Shown here: positions 17,860 to 26,190 of the stretch, one piece after another
Layout: each line of letters begins with the position of its first letter
Numbering within the stretch: position 1 is the stretch's first letter
Source: Bacteroidales bacterium
GTDB lineage: Bacteria > Bacteroidota > Bacteroidia > Bacteroidales > UBA932
Direction of reading: 5' to 3'
DNA: 64,000 nucleotides
Assembly: GCA_029098505.1 (NCBI GenBank)
Contig: JAQXOE010000024.1
Location: forward strand, 1-64,000
Made by a program: the position numbers and the translations under genes
The notes under the pieces: model-generated
The model's database searches: none
Seen by the model: the letters and a program-made list of their open reading frames with translations, nothing else
Told to the model about the DNA's origin: nothing

Positions 17860-18792
17860 ATGAAAAAAGTCAGAGTATTTGCTCCGGCATCCATTGCCAA
17901 CATGGGTTGCGGATTTGACGTTATCGGTCTGGCTCTCGACGAGGTCGGCGATATTCTCGAGATTACCCAAAGCGAAGGAGACGGCCTCACCATCACGAAC
18001 AAGAGCAATGTTCCGCTGCCGGATGACATCGAAAAGAATGTCATCACCCCTGTTGTACGAAGCTTCCTGCGAAAAATAGGAAAGACTGCACAGATAGATG
18101 TGTGCATTTGCGAGAAGATTTTCCCAGGGTCCGGCATAGGTTCGAGCGCAGCTTCGTCTGTAGCCGCAGCATATGGAATGAACGAGCTGTTCGGATGTCC
18201 ATTGTCAGAAGAGGAGCTGGTAATATGTGCGATGGAGGGAGAAAATCTCGCCAGCGGCGGTTATCACGCTGACAATGCGGCCCCGGCATTACTTGGAGGC
18301 ATAGTGCTCATCAGAGGATATGAGCCTCTCGACATAGTGAGTCTGCCGGTTCCGGGCAATTTCTATTGCGCCGTAGTACACCCTGACATCGTAGTAGCCA
18401 CCAAGGAGGCCAGGGAGATATTGCCGAAGGCCGTTCCTATGCATGATGCTGTGCGCCAATGGGGCAATGTCGGAGGCCTTGTTGCCGGTCTCTATTCGGG
18501 CAATATCGGCCTCGTAGGACGCTCTATGCAGGATTTTGTTGCTGAACCTTATAGAAAGCAGTTCATTCCAGGCTTCGACGAACTCAGAAAGAAGGTGCTG
18601 GATTCAGGAGCATTGGCAATGAATATCTCCGGCTCCGGCCCGTCCGTCTTCGCACTCTGCGACCATAAGAACAAGGCGAATGCAGCAGGCTGGGTACTGA
18701 AGCAGCATTTCGAGAGTCTTGGCATACATAGCAACGTGTATGTAGTCAAGGTTTCCAATAAAGGAGCCAAGCTAACAGGCATCACCATTTAA
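17860..18792 (+). CDS. thrB: homoserine kinase
   Basis: ThrB phosphorylates homoserine to O-phosphohomoserine, the substrate of threonine synthase. The 310 residues are of the GHMP kinase fold: N-terminal VRVFAPASIANMGCGFDVIGLAL, the ATP-binding loop FPGSGIGSSAASSVAA near residue 90, and the C-terminal GHMP motif MNISGSGPSVFAL. Many Bacteroides use another enzyme type for this step, so a true ThrB is worth noting. It is preceded by the attenuator and followed 22 nt later by thrC. No aspartokinase/homoserine dehydrogenase gene lies beside it. Confidence 0.95.
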   Translation: MKKVRVFAPASIANMGCGFDVIGLALDEVGDILEITQSEGDGLTITNKSNVPLPDDIEKNVITPVVRSFLRKIGKTAQIDVCICEKIFPGSGIGSSAASSVAAAYGMNELFGCPLSEEELVICAMEGENLASGGYHADNAAPALLGGIVLIRGYEPLDIVSLPVPGNFYCAVVHPDIVVATKEAREILPKAVPMHDAVRQWGNVGGLVAGLYSGNIGLVGRSMQDFVAEPYRKQFIPGFDELRKKVLDSGALAMNISGSGPSVFALCDHKNKANAAGWVLKQHFESLGIHSNVYVVKVSNKGAKLTGITI

Positions 18793-18814
18793 TAACTTTC
18801 AGGAAAACTATTCA

Positions 18815-20122
18815 ATGAAATATTACAGTACCAGAGACAAGGAGCGTAAGAACGCCTACTCCCTAAAAGAAGCGGCTTTTCTCGGGCTGGCGCCTGATGG
18901 AGGCCTGTTTATGCCGGAAAGCATACCGCAAGTAGATCTTGATGAAGTCCGAAGGCTTGCTGCACTTTCATATGCTGATCTGGCAATATACCTGGCCGGG
19001 CTCTTCTTCGGAAACGACATACCTGCAGAAAGCCTGGAGTCAATGATAAGGAATGCGTATGACTTCAACTGTCCCCTCCGCAAGCTTGAAGACGGGAAAT
19101 ACGTACTTGAACTGTTTCACGGTCCTACTGCAGCCTTCAAGGACTTCGGAGCCAGATTTATGGGCGGTATGCTCGGCCTGCTGTCCGAAAAAGACAGGAA
19201 ACTTACCGTACTCACAGCCACCTCTGGGGATACAGGCAGCGCAGTCGCTGCAGGTTTTCATAAAGTAAGGAGTATCAATGTGGTCGTTCTCTATCCTCAG
19301 GGCAAGGTCAGTCCTCTTCAAGAAGCCCAGATGACCACTTTGGGAGACAATATCCACCCAGTTTGCGTCAAAGGCAGCTTCGATGATTGCCAGGCCTTGG
19401 TCAAGGCAGTTTTCAATGATTATTCCTTCCGTCAGAATATTGACGTGACTTCCGCAAACTCCATCAACGTTCTCAGGTGGATACCCCAATCCTTCTACTA
19501 TTTCTACGCTTGGGCTCAGTGGTACAATGAAACGGGAAGAAAACGCCCTGACATCGTAGTACCAAGCGGAAATTACGGAAATCTCACAGCAGGAATGCTG
19601 GCCGAGGCAATGGGCCTTCCTGTTCACAGATTCGTTGCCGGAGCTAATGCCAATTCAGTTATTCCTGACTATTTGGAAAGCGGAGTCTATGCTCCGAGGC
19701 CTTCAATCAGAACCGTAGCCAATGCAATGGATGTCGGTGCTCCGAGCAATTATGAAAGGATGATGTACCTGTATGACAATGATTTCTACAAACTGAACGG
19801 CAAACTCAGCGCATACTCTTACTCTGACGAATGGATTAAGGAAGCTATTAGGAAGATTCACAAGAAGTACGGCTTCATCTCCGACCCTCATGCTGCGGTG
19901 GGCTATTTGAGTCTGGAGGCTTCAAATGCCGAGGGTTTCTATCTCGCGACTGCACATTGTGCCAAATTCTCTGAAGTGATAAAGGAGGCAATAGGTCTTG
20001 AAGTCGAGCTTCCGGAGCAGCTTGCCCAATTGACCGGAAAAGAAAAGAGCTACATTATTATGGACAATGATTGCAAGGCCCTCGAGCAGTACATCAGTAA
20101 GCTTGTAAAGAAGAAGGTTTGA
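18815..20122 (+). CDS. thrC: threonine synthase
   Basis: ThrC converts O-phosphohomoserine to threonine with pyridoxal phosphate. The 435 residues include the N-terminal KYYSTRDKERKNAYSLKEAAFLGLAPDGGLF typical of this group and the PLP-lysine motif HGPTAAFKDFGARFMGG. They also include TATSGDTGSAVAAGF and VPSGNYGNLTAG for phosphate binding. Length agrees with the long-form enzyme. It is the second gene of the attenuated operon; no terminator hairpin was seen after it. Confidence 0.96.
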   Translation: MKYYSTRDKERKNAYSLKEAAFLGLAPDGGLFMPESIPQVDLDEVRRLAALSYADLAIYLAGLFFGNDIPAESLESMIRNAYDFNCPLRKLEDGKYVLELFHGPTAAFKDFGARFMGGMLGLLSEKDRKLTVLTATSGDTGSAVAAGFHKVRSINVVVLYPQGKVSPLQEAQMTTLGDNIHPVCVKGSFDDCQALVKAVFNDYSFRQNIDVTSANSINVLRWIPQSFYYFYAWAQWYNETGRKRPDIVVPSGNYGNLTAGMLAEAMGLPVHRFVAGANANSVIPDYLESGVYAPRPSIRTVANAMDVGAPSNYERMMYLYDNDFYKLNGKLSAYSYSDEWIKEAIRKIHKKYGFISDPHAAVGYLSLEASNAEGFYLATAHCAKFSEVIKEAIGLEVELPEQLAQLTGKEKSYIIMDNDCKALEQYISKLVKKKV

Positions 20123-20166
20123 CCGTCCTCCACCATTGACAGCCATCATTGTTTCAGCAGATTCCT

Positions 20167-20174
20167 TACCTTTG
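20167..20174 (+). promoter_or_regulatory. -7 promoter element before the aminotransferase
   Basis: TACCTTTG matches TAnnTTTG exactly, only 7 nt before the ATG at 20182. If used, the transcript would be nearly leaderless. Confidence 0.45.
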
Positions 20175-20181
20175 CAGTATT

Positions 20182-21375
20182 ATGACAATATCGGAAAGAG
20201 CACAAAATATGCCCAGTTCTCCTATCAGGAAACTGGCGAAATATGCGGATGCCGCGAAGCGCAACGGCATTAAGGTTTATCACTTGAATATTGGACAGCC
20301 TGATATTAAAACCCCTGAGTGCGCATTGGAGGCTATCAGAACCATTGACAGAGATATATTGGAGTACAGTCCTTCTCAAGGCTACAAAAGCCTGAGAACC
20401 AAGCTGGTAGCCTATTATGCCGAATACGGCATTGACCTGAGTCCAGATGAGATAATCATTACCGCCGGAGGCTCAGAGGCCGTACAGTTCGCCTATATGG
20501 CCTGTCTCAACCCAGGAGACGAGATTATCGTTACCGACCCTTCCTATGCCAATTATATGGCCTTTGCCATCAGTGCCGGAGCTGTTGTAAAGTCAGTAAA
20601 GACCAATATAGAAGACGGATTCAGGCTACCTCCAGTCGAGGAATTCGAGAAGCAGATAACGGAAAAAACCAAGGCTATTCTGATTTGCAACCCGAACAAC
20701 CCTACCGGCTATCTCTATACAAAGAATGAGATGGCCCAGATAAGGGATATCGTAAAGAAACACGACTTGTACCTGTTTTCGGATGAGGTATACCGTGAAT
20801 TCATTTATACAAAGCAACCCTACATCTCGGCATGCCATTTGGAGGGAATAGAAAACAACGTCATTCTGATTGATTCAGTATCAAAGAGATACTCGGAATG
20901 CGGCATCAGAATAGGTGCTCTCATCACCAAGAACAAAGAAGTCAGAAATGCCGTAATGAAATTCTGCCAGGCGCGACTTAGTCCGCCTCTTGTCGGGCAG
21001 TTGATTGCCGAGGCCTCATTGAGTACGCCGCAGGAATATATGGATCAGGTATATGACGAGTATCTTGAGCGCAGAAATTTCTTAATCAACGAGCTCAATA
21101 AGATAGACGGTGTATTCTCACCCACACCAATGGGGGCCTTCTACACTATGGTCCAACTGCCTGTGGATGATGCCGAAAAGTTCTGTCAATGGTGCTTGAC
21201 TGACTTTTCATACGAAGGGCAGACCGTTATGATGGCTCCGGGAGCCGGTTTTTATACCGATCCGGAGGAGGGCAAGAACCAAGTCAGAATGGCCTATGTC
21301 CTGAATAAGGAAGATTTGGGAAATGCAATGAAGGTGCTGAAAAAGGCACTTGAAGAATACAACAAAGCATTATGA
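20182..21375 (+). CDS. class I/II pyridoxal-phosphate aminotransferase
   Basis: This 397-residue protein belongs to fold-type I aminotransferases of the aspartate aminotransferase class. Visible are NIGQPDIKTP near the N-terminus, the GGSEAVQFAY cofactor-phosphate loop, the ICNPNNPTGYLYT motif, the SDEVYREF Asp/Tyr segment and the PLP-lysine motif DSVSKRYSECGIRIGAL. The amino-acid substrate cannot be fixed from sequence. The ORF track starts at a TTG; the ATG at 20182 is preferred. The stop overlaps the next start by 4 nt. Confidence 0.9.
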   Translation: MTISERAQNMPSSPIRKLAKYADAAKRNGIKVYHLNIGQPDIKTPECALEAIRTIDRDILEYSPSQGYKSLRTKLVAYYAEYGIDLSPDEIIITAGGSEAVQFAYMACLNPGDEIIVTDPSYANYMAFAISAGAVVKSVKTNIEDGFRLPPVEEFEKQITEKTKAILICNPNNPTGYLYTKNEMAQIRDIVKKHDLYLFSDEVYREFIYTKQPYISACHLEGIENNVILIDSVSKRYSECGIRIGALITKNKEVRNAVMKFCQARLSPPLVGQLIAEASLSTPQEYMDQVYDEYLERRNFLINELNKIDGVFSPTPMGAFYTMVQLPVDDAEKFCQWCLTDFSYEGQTVMMAPGAGFYTDPEEGKNQVRMAYVLNKEDLGNAMKVLKKALEEYNKAL

Positions 21376-22325
21376 AGAAGTTTTTGAGAATCCTCGCCAT
21401 TGTGGCAGCCGTATTGGCCGCAGCCTGTGTCTTTGTAGGCATATATATGTGCAATTATGCCCTGCTCCCGGAAGAGCACGGCAATGAGATTGAGGCAGAC
21501 CGCGCCAAAATCGACCAGAAGTATCCCGGCCTTATCGCCTGGTATGACGATCTTCACGAAAACGGATACTTCCGTGATACTACCATCATTGGAGAGAACG
21601 GATACAAACTACACGCAGTCTATTCAGCCGCAGCCCAGCCGGAAACAGCCAATGGTACAGCTGTTGTCGTTCACGGTTACACGGACAACCACCTGTGTTT
21701 CCTGAACCTTGTCCGAATGTACAGGGATGAACTGAACTACAATGTAATGGTCCCTGATCTCCATTACCACGGCTATTCTGAAGGCCGGGCAATACAGATG
21801 GGATGGCTGGACAGACTTGATGTGAAAAGGTGGACAGAGCTTGCCCACGAGATATGGGATGACGACTTTATGCTTGTCCACGGAGTGTCAATGGGTGCTG
21901 CTACGACTATGATGCTCAGTGGGGAGGAACTTCCAGACTATATCAAGGCCTTTGTTGAGGATTGCGGATACAGTTCCGTTTGGAACCAGTTCGCCCATAA
22001 TCTCAAGGATATCTTCAATCTCCCTCCATTCCCCGTCCTCCACAGCGCCAGCCTGATTTGCCGCATCAAGTACGGCTGGGGATTCAAGGAAGCATCGGCA
22101 GTGAAACAGCTTGCAAAGTGCGAACGTCCAATGCTCTTTATTCACGGTGGCAATGACGATTTCGTCCCGACTGATGACATATATGACAATTACGAAGCCA
22201 AAGTCAAGGGCTACAAGGAGATGTGGATTGCTCCGGGTTCCGAGCACGCAGAATCATACAGGGACTACCCGGAAGAGTACACTGCGCATGTACGTGATTT
22301 CCTTGCCAGGGTCAAGGCAATGTAA
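21372..22325 (+). CDS. membrane-anchored alpha/beta hydrolase
   Basis: This 317-residue protein begins with one N-terminal hydrophobic helix (residues about 5-27), which probably anchors it in the inner membrane with the catalytic domain outside. The alpha/beta hydrolase fold is shown by VVVHGYTDN, the nucleophile elbow VHGVSMGAAT, an Asp in IHGGNDDFVP and a His in APGSEHAES. It resembles the extended family that includes Bacillus YqkD-like hydrolases. The substrate is unknown. It overlaps the aminotransferase gene by 4 nt. Confidence 0.85.
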   Translation: MKKFLRILAIVAAVLAAACVFVGIYMCNYALLPEEHGNEIEADRAKIDQKYPGLIAWYDDLHENGYFRDTTIIGENGYKLHAVYSAAAQPETANGTAVVVHGYTDNHLCFLNLVRMYRDELNYNVMVPDLHYHGYSEGRAIQMGWLDRLDVKRWTELAHEIWDDDFMLVHGVSMGAATTMMLSGEELPDYIKAFVEDCGYSSVWNQFAHNLKDIFNLPPFPVLHSASLICRIKYGWGFKEASAVKQLAKCERPMLFIHGGNDDFVPTDDIYDNYEAKVKGYKEMWIAPGSEHAESYRDYPEEYTAHVRDFLARVKAM

Positions 22326-22409
22326 CTGCAATGCAAATACGTCGTATTGTCGTTTATGACTAATTAGGTCAAGTGGCTGGAATTGTGGTTGTTAAGAGTC
22401 TGGCTAATG

Positions 22410-22444
22410 AAAAAAGCCTTGCAGAAAAATCTACAAGGCTTTTG
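22410..22444 (-). terminator. terminator of tRNA-Ala
   Basis: On the minus strand AAAAGCCTTG pairs with CAAGGCTTTT across a 12-nt loop, followed by T residues, starting 4 nt past the tRNA 3' end. Confidence 0.8.
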
Positions 22445-22447
22445 GAG

Positions 22448-22520
22448 TGGAGATAAGGAGATTCGAACTCCTGACCCCCTGCTTGCAAAGCAGGTGCTCT
22501 ACCAACTGAGCTATACCCCC
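22448..22520 (-). tRNA. tRNA-Ala (anticodon UGC)
   Basis: Read on the minus strand, a 73-nt cloverleaf starts GGGGGTATAGCTCAG. It has a 7-bp acceptor stem with two G-T pairs, an anticodon loop TTTGCAA with anticodon TGC, a T arm with GTTCGAAT and discriminator A. CCA is not encoded. It stands alone, not beside rRNA. Confidence 0.95.
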
Positions 22521-22531
22521 GATTGCGAGTG

Positions 22532-22539
22532 CAAATATA
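22532..22539 (-). promoter_or_regulatory. -7 promoter element of tRNA-Ala
   Basis: TATATTTG on the minus strand, 12 nt upstream of the tRNA 5' end, is an exact TAnnTTTG match. Confidence 0.6.
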
Positions 22540-22599
22540 TGAAGTTTTTTTGGATTCACACATTTTTTTTGAACAAAATCGTTTTTTATCCTTTTTTCG

Positions 22600-22607
22600 T
22601 AAATTTG
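22600..22607 (+). promoter_or_regulatory. -7 promoter element before the DUF1810 gene
   Basis: TAAATTTG is an exact TAnnTTTG match 7 nt before the ATG at 22615; no clear -33 box at standard spacing. Confidence 0.45.
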
Positions 22608-22614
22608 CAAGGTT

Positions 22615-23034
22615 ATGGAATACGATTTACAGAGATTCAAAGCTGCGCAGAACGAGGGCAACGCCTACAAGAACGCGCTTAAGGAAATAGGAAACGGTCA
22701 GAAGGAAGGTCACTGGATGTGGTATATTTTTCCCCAACTCAGAGGATTGGGAAAATCGGACAGGGCGATGTACTATGGCATAATAGGCAAGGGCGAGGCC
22801 AAGGCCTATCTAGCAGACAGGCAGTTGGGCAGCAGGCTGAGGGAGATTTGTAACTCAGTGCTTCAAGTCAGGGGCAAGTCTGCAGTTGAAATTTTCGGTC
22901 CAGCGGATGCAGTGAAACTGAGGTCTTCTATGACTCTGTTCTATATTGTTTCCGGAAAAGAAGAAATATTCAGAAAGGTTTTGGCCAAGTACTTCGATGA
23001 GAAACTTGACAAGAAAACCATTGAAATGCTATAA
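22615..23034 (+). CDS. DUF1810 family protein
   Basis: This 139-residue protein fits the DUF1810 family by its opening YDLQRFKAAQNEGNAYKNAL, the diagnostic HWMWYIFPQLRGLGKSD, and a C-terminal FGPADAVKLRSSMTLF segment. It is soluble and all-helical in appearance. The family has no established function that I can state; members are sometimes found with NADAR-type domains. The lipoprotein peptidase gene starts 16 nt after its stop, so the two may share a transcript. Confidence 0.85.
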   Translation: MEYDLQRFKAAQNEGNAYKNALKEIGNGQKEGHWMWYIFPQLRGLGKSDRAMYYGIIGKGEAKAYLADRQLGSRLREICNSVLQVRGKSAVEIFGPADAVKLRSSMTLFYIVSGKEEIFRKVLAKYFDEKLDKKTIEML

Positions 23035-23050
23035 AAAGAGAAACGGAATT

Positions 23051-24304
23051 ATGAGATACTCCACCGCACTGACGGTTCTCATCCTTTCCCTTTCATTGCT
23101 GCTTATCGGTTCCTGCAGGAGCAGGGGGCACAATCAGGAGGAAGCGCAGACTGTCAACGATTCTATACCTCCACTCGGATTTTGGGAAGAGGACTACGAT
23201 ATTACTGAGGGCAATGTTAAGAATGGGGACACTTTTTCCGGACTTATGGGCCGTTTGGGAATGGAGACGTCCCGAGCCATTGCCTTGGCAAATGCCTGCG
23301 ATTCCTGTTTCGATGTCAGGAAACTGAGGGCCGGCAACAGCATCAAAGCATATTCCGACAGCGTCAGCGGCAAGCTGGAATATGCAGTATATTCAGTTGA
23401 CAAGACTCATCAGATAATTTTCAGTTGTGGAGATTCGCTTGGTGTCTGGACTTATACGAAACCGATAGAGACTCACAGGAAGTACACAGATGTGACAATC
23501 AGTTCATCTCTATGGAACGATATGAGCGCATCAGGCTCCTCTCCCCTGCTGATTCTCAGCCTCTCCGATGTTTATGCCTGGACTGTGGATTTCTTCGGGC
23601 TCCAGAAGGATGACAGATTCCGCGTCATTTATCAGGAGAAGAGCTGTGAAGGCGAACTCATAGGCATAGACACCATTTACTTCGCAGCCTTCACAAGGGA
23701 AGGCAAGGACCTTTATGCGATTATGTACGACCAGGGAGACGGAGGCAATATTTACTGGGACGAGAAGGGAGGAAGTATGAGAAGGGCCTTCCTCAAGGCT
23801 CCACTTGAATTCAAGCGCATCTCATCCGGTTTCTCATATAAGAGAAAGCATCCTGTAACGGGCCAGATCAAGGCCCACACCGCCGTGGACTATGCAGCCC
23901 CGACAGGTACGCCGGTGGTTTCAATCGGTGACGGCACCGTCATCAGCGTCGGTTGGGCCGGAGGCGGTGGCAATACCGTCAAAATTCGCCACAACAGCGA
24001 ATATGTCACCAGCTATATGCATCTTTCCAAGTATGCTTCGGGTATAAAGAACGGTGTCAGGGTGAGTCAGGGTCAGGTTATTGGCTATGTCGGAGCAACA
24101 GGTACTGCAACAGGCCCACATCTGGATTTCAGGGTTTACAAGAATGGAACTGCCATCAATCCTCTAACGATGGATTCTCCTTCCGCCGAACCAATCAAGG
24201 AAGAGAATCTTGCAGCCCTTGACTCGGTTTTCGTCATCTACAAGGCTGAACTTGACAGCCTTACGGCTCTTGGAGACAATGTACAGAGTAATACCGTTCT
24301 ATGA
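23051..24304 (+). CDS. M23-family peptidase-like lipoprotein
   Basis: This 417-residue protein has a lipoprotein signal (LLLIGSC) and a LytM/M23 domain in its C-terminal 150 residues. Before that lies a domain of the kind found ahead of LytM in cell-wall endopeptidases. The first zinc motif HTAVDYAAP keeps the H-x3-D pattern. The second motif reads GPHLDFRV rather than the usual HLHF, so the last zinc ligand would be Asp. Activity on peptidoglycan cross-links is therefore likely but not certain. The ORF track starts within DUF1810; the ATG at 23051 gives the signal peptide. It overlaps trmO by 4 nt. Confidence 0.88.
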   Translation: MRYSTALTVLILSLSLLLIGSCRSRGHNQEEAQTVNDSIPPLGFWEEDYDITEGNVKNGDTFSGLMGRLGMETSRAIALANACDSCFDVRKLRAGNSIKAYSDSVSGKLEYAVYSVDKTHQIIFSCGDSLGVWTYTKPIETHRKYTDVTISSSLWNDMSASGSSPLLILSLSDVYAWTVDFFGLQKDDRFRVIYQEKSCEGELIGIDTIYFAAFTREGKDLYAIMYDQGDGGNIYWDEKGGSMRRAFLKAPLEFKRISSGFSYKRKHPVTGQIKAHTAVDYAAPTGTPVVSIGDGTVISVGWAGGGGNTVKIRHNSEYVTSYMHLSKYASGIKNGVRVSQGQVIGYVGATGTATGPHLDFRVYKNGTAINPLTMDSPSAEPIKEENLAALDSVFVIYKAELDSLTALGDNVQSNTVL

Positions 24305-25005
24305 TGAACATTGAGCCTATAGCCTTTTTCAAATCTCCGTTCAAAACAAAGTTCGGCATCCCGCGCCAAAGCGGTGTCGTTGAGACGCTGCGCGGGGAAA
24401 TCCGATTTACTGAGAAGTACAGGAGGACGGAGGCTGTTAAGGGATTGGAAAGTTTTGACTATCTTTGGTTGATTTGGGGCTTTTCTGCCAATGCCAGGAG
24501 CAAGGGAGATTGGAAGCCGGTAGTCAGGCCACCCCGCCTCGGGGGCAATGCCACTATGGGAGTATTTGCCACGCGCTCCCCTTTCAGGCCGAATCCACTG
24601 GGCTTGTCCAGCGTCCGGATTGAAAAGATATGTATGGAAGGAAGCGATGCACCTCTGATTCAAGTCAGTGGAGCGGACTTGATGGACGGCACCCCAATCT
24701 ATGATATCAAACCTTATATCCCCTATAGTGATGCCCATCCGGAAGCCTCTGGCGGCTTTACCGACAGCTCTGAATGGACTGAAAAAGAGCTTTATATTGA
24801 AGCAGGAGTGATGGATGAATTGCAGAAGAGCCTCAATGCAGAAGACATTGAGACTCTAAAAAAGATTCTTGCACAGGATCCCCGGCCTCATTATCAGAAA
24901 GCCGGAGACAGGGTTTATGGTATGGAATTCAAGGAGTATGATATTCACTTCTGCGCAGAAGGAAAAGGCATCAGGCTTCTTGATATCACAGTATCCAACA
25001 AGTAG
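24301..25005 (+). CDS. trmO: tRNA (N6-threonylcarbamoyl-A37) methyltransferase
   Basis: TrmO (YaeB/TsaA) methylates t6A37 in tRNA-Thr using S-adenosylmethionine. The 234 residues show IAFFKSPFKTKFGIPRQ, the LESFDYLWLIWGF strand, the SAM-site motif GVFATRSPFRPNPLGLSS and DLMDGTPIYDIKPYIPYSD, all diagnostic. The C-terminal extension of about 80 residues also fits. The start overlaps the M23 gene stop by 4 nt and the 3' end converges with the efflux operon with a 3-nt gap. Confidence 0.94.
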   Translation: MMNIEPIAFFKSPFKTKFGIPRQSGVVETLRGEIRFTEKYRRTEAVKGLESFDYLWLIWGFSANARSKGDWKPVVRPPRLGGNATMGVFATRSPFRPNPLGLSSVRIEKICMEGSDAPLIQVSGADLMDGTPIYDIKPYIPYSDAHPEASGGFTDSSEWTEKELYIEAGVMDELQKSLNAEDIETLKKILAQDPRPHYQKAGDRVYGMEFKEYDIHFCAEGKGIRLLDITVSNK

Positions 25006-25008
25006 GGA

Positions 25009-26190
25009 CTAAAGCAGTACTGCAGTGAGTTCCGCGAGAGCCATATTGTAGTCTTTTTCGGCCTCCAATGTCTCCAACAGATTCTCATAGTATAGATCAA
25101 GCTCACTTATGTACTCAATCAAGGAGATTTCGCCCTGTTGTCTGGCTTTCTTAAGCAGTTCCCTGTTATCCGAGGTATCAAGTGCGGCTCTGTAACCCTC
25201 TGCAATAGACTTGAGAGCAGAAGCCTCATCATACAGCGACAGCAATTGGAAGTAGAAAGCCTGAATGGTCTCATCCTTGCGCATCTTCGCAGCAGTATAT
25301 TTGGCCTTGGATTGCTTGACCTTGTTCGAATTGCTCCATAGAGGGATGGATACGCTGAAGGTCAAACCCCTATATGCTTCAGGCTTAGCGACTTCAGCCA
25401 TATACCCTATTGAGAGTCCAGGGACCCAGGCACTCCTGTTTATCTTCAGCTCCGCCTCGCTTACATCAATATTGCTCTTTGCATAATTGACAGCAGGACT
25501 TTCGGCAGAGGCATAATCAAAAAAGGAATCAAAATCCGGAGAAAGAGGGCTCATCCCAAGCGAATCGAAACCAGTCAGGCTAAGGCTTGGTTCCTGTCCT
25601 CCATTCAGGCTTTTGAGCAGTGTCTGAGCCTTTTTCTTGCCCAAACGGGCCTTTTCCAATTGCCCTTTGATATCAGTATGGTGAAGCATAGCATTGTTCA
25701 TCTCCAAGGCTGAGGATTCACCTAATTCCAGAGCTCTCTCGTACGCATCCACAAGGGTCCGGGCATTTGAAAGATGAAACGAAAGTTCCTGTTCCAGGGC
25801 ATTGTAATAGACGAGTTCTATGCAGGCCTTCTCCGCCTCGAGCAGTACATCCTGACGCATTGCCTTATATTCCAGCGATGCAAGGGCATTCTTGCCGGAG
25901 CTAAGGTTTGAGCGTTGACCGCTGAGCAAAGCGAAATCAATGCTTTGGGAAATGGCGAAATCGTGGCGGCGAGCGTTGTCATTGCCCCAAAGATAGTTGA
26001 ATTCAATCTCGGGATCGGGAAGGAGGGCTGCCTCTTTGTTTTCGAGGAACATCGCTTCCTGCTCGAGTCTTGCACTCTTGAGAGTCGGATTATTCCTCTC
26101 AATCTCGCCGAGCACCCTCTCCAGAGGAGTCTGCGCTGCCAGCGCAATGCCGCAAAATGCGAGTGCGGCCGTCAATATTGTCCTAAGCAT
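25009..26190 (-). CDS. TolC-family outer-membrane protein of the metal efflux system (CzcC/CusC type)
   Basis: This 393-residue protein has a Sec signal ending in IALAAQ and the repeated long-helix pattern of outer-membrane efflux channels, for instance NNPTLKSARLEQEAMFLENKEA and later RKDETIQAFYFQLLSLYDEAS. It would form the trimeric exit duct for the RND pump encoded just upstream. The start overlaps the pump stop by 8 nt. It is the last gene of the operon in the order adaptor, pump, channel. Confidence 0.86.
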   Translation of the reverse strand: MLRTILTAALAFCGIALAAQTPLERVLGEIERNNPTLKSARLEQEAMFLENKEAALLPDPEIEFNYLWGNDNARRHDFAISQSIDFALLSGQRSNLSSGKNALASLEYKAMRQDVLLEAEKACIELVYYNALEQELSFHLSNARTLVDAYERALELGESSALEMNNAMLHHTDIKGQLEKARLGKKKAQTLLKSLNGGQEPSLSLTGFDSLGMSPLSPDFDSFFDYASAESPAVNYAKSNIDVSEAELKINRSAWVPGLSIGYMAEVAKPEAYRGLTFSVSIPLWSNSNKVKQSKAKYTAAKMRKDETIQAFYFQLLSLYDEASALKSIAEGYRAALDTSDNRELLKKARQQGEISLIEYISELDLYYENLLETLEAEKDYNMALAELTAVLL

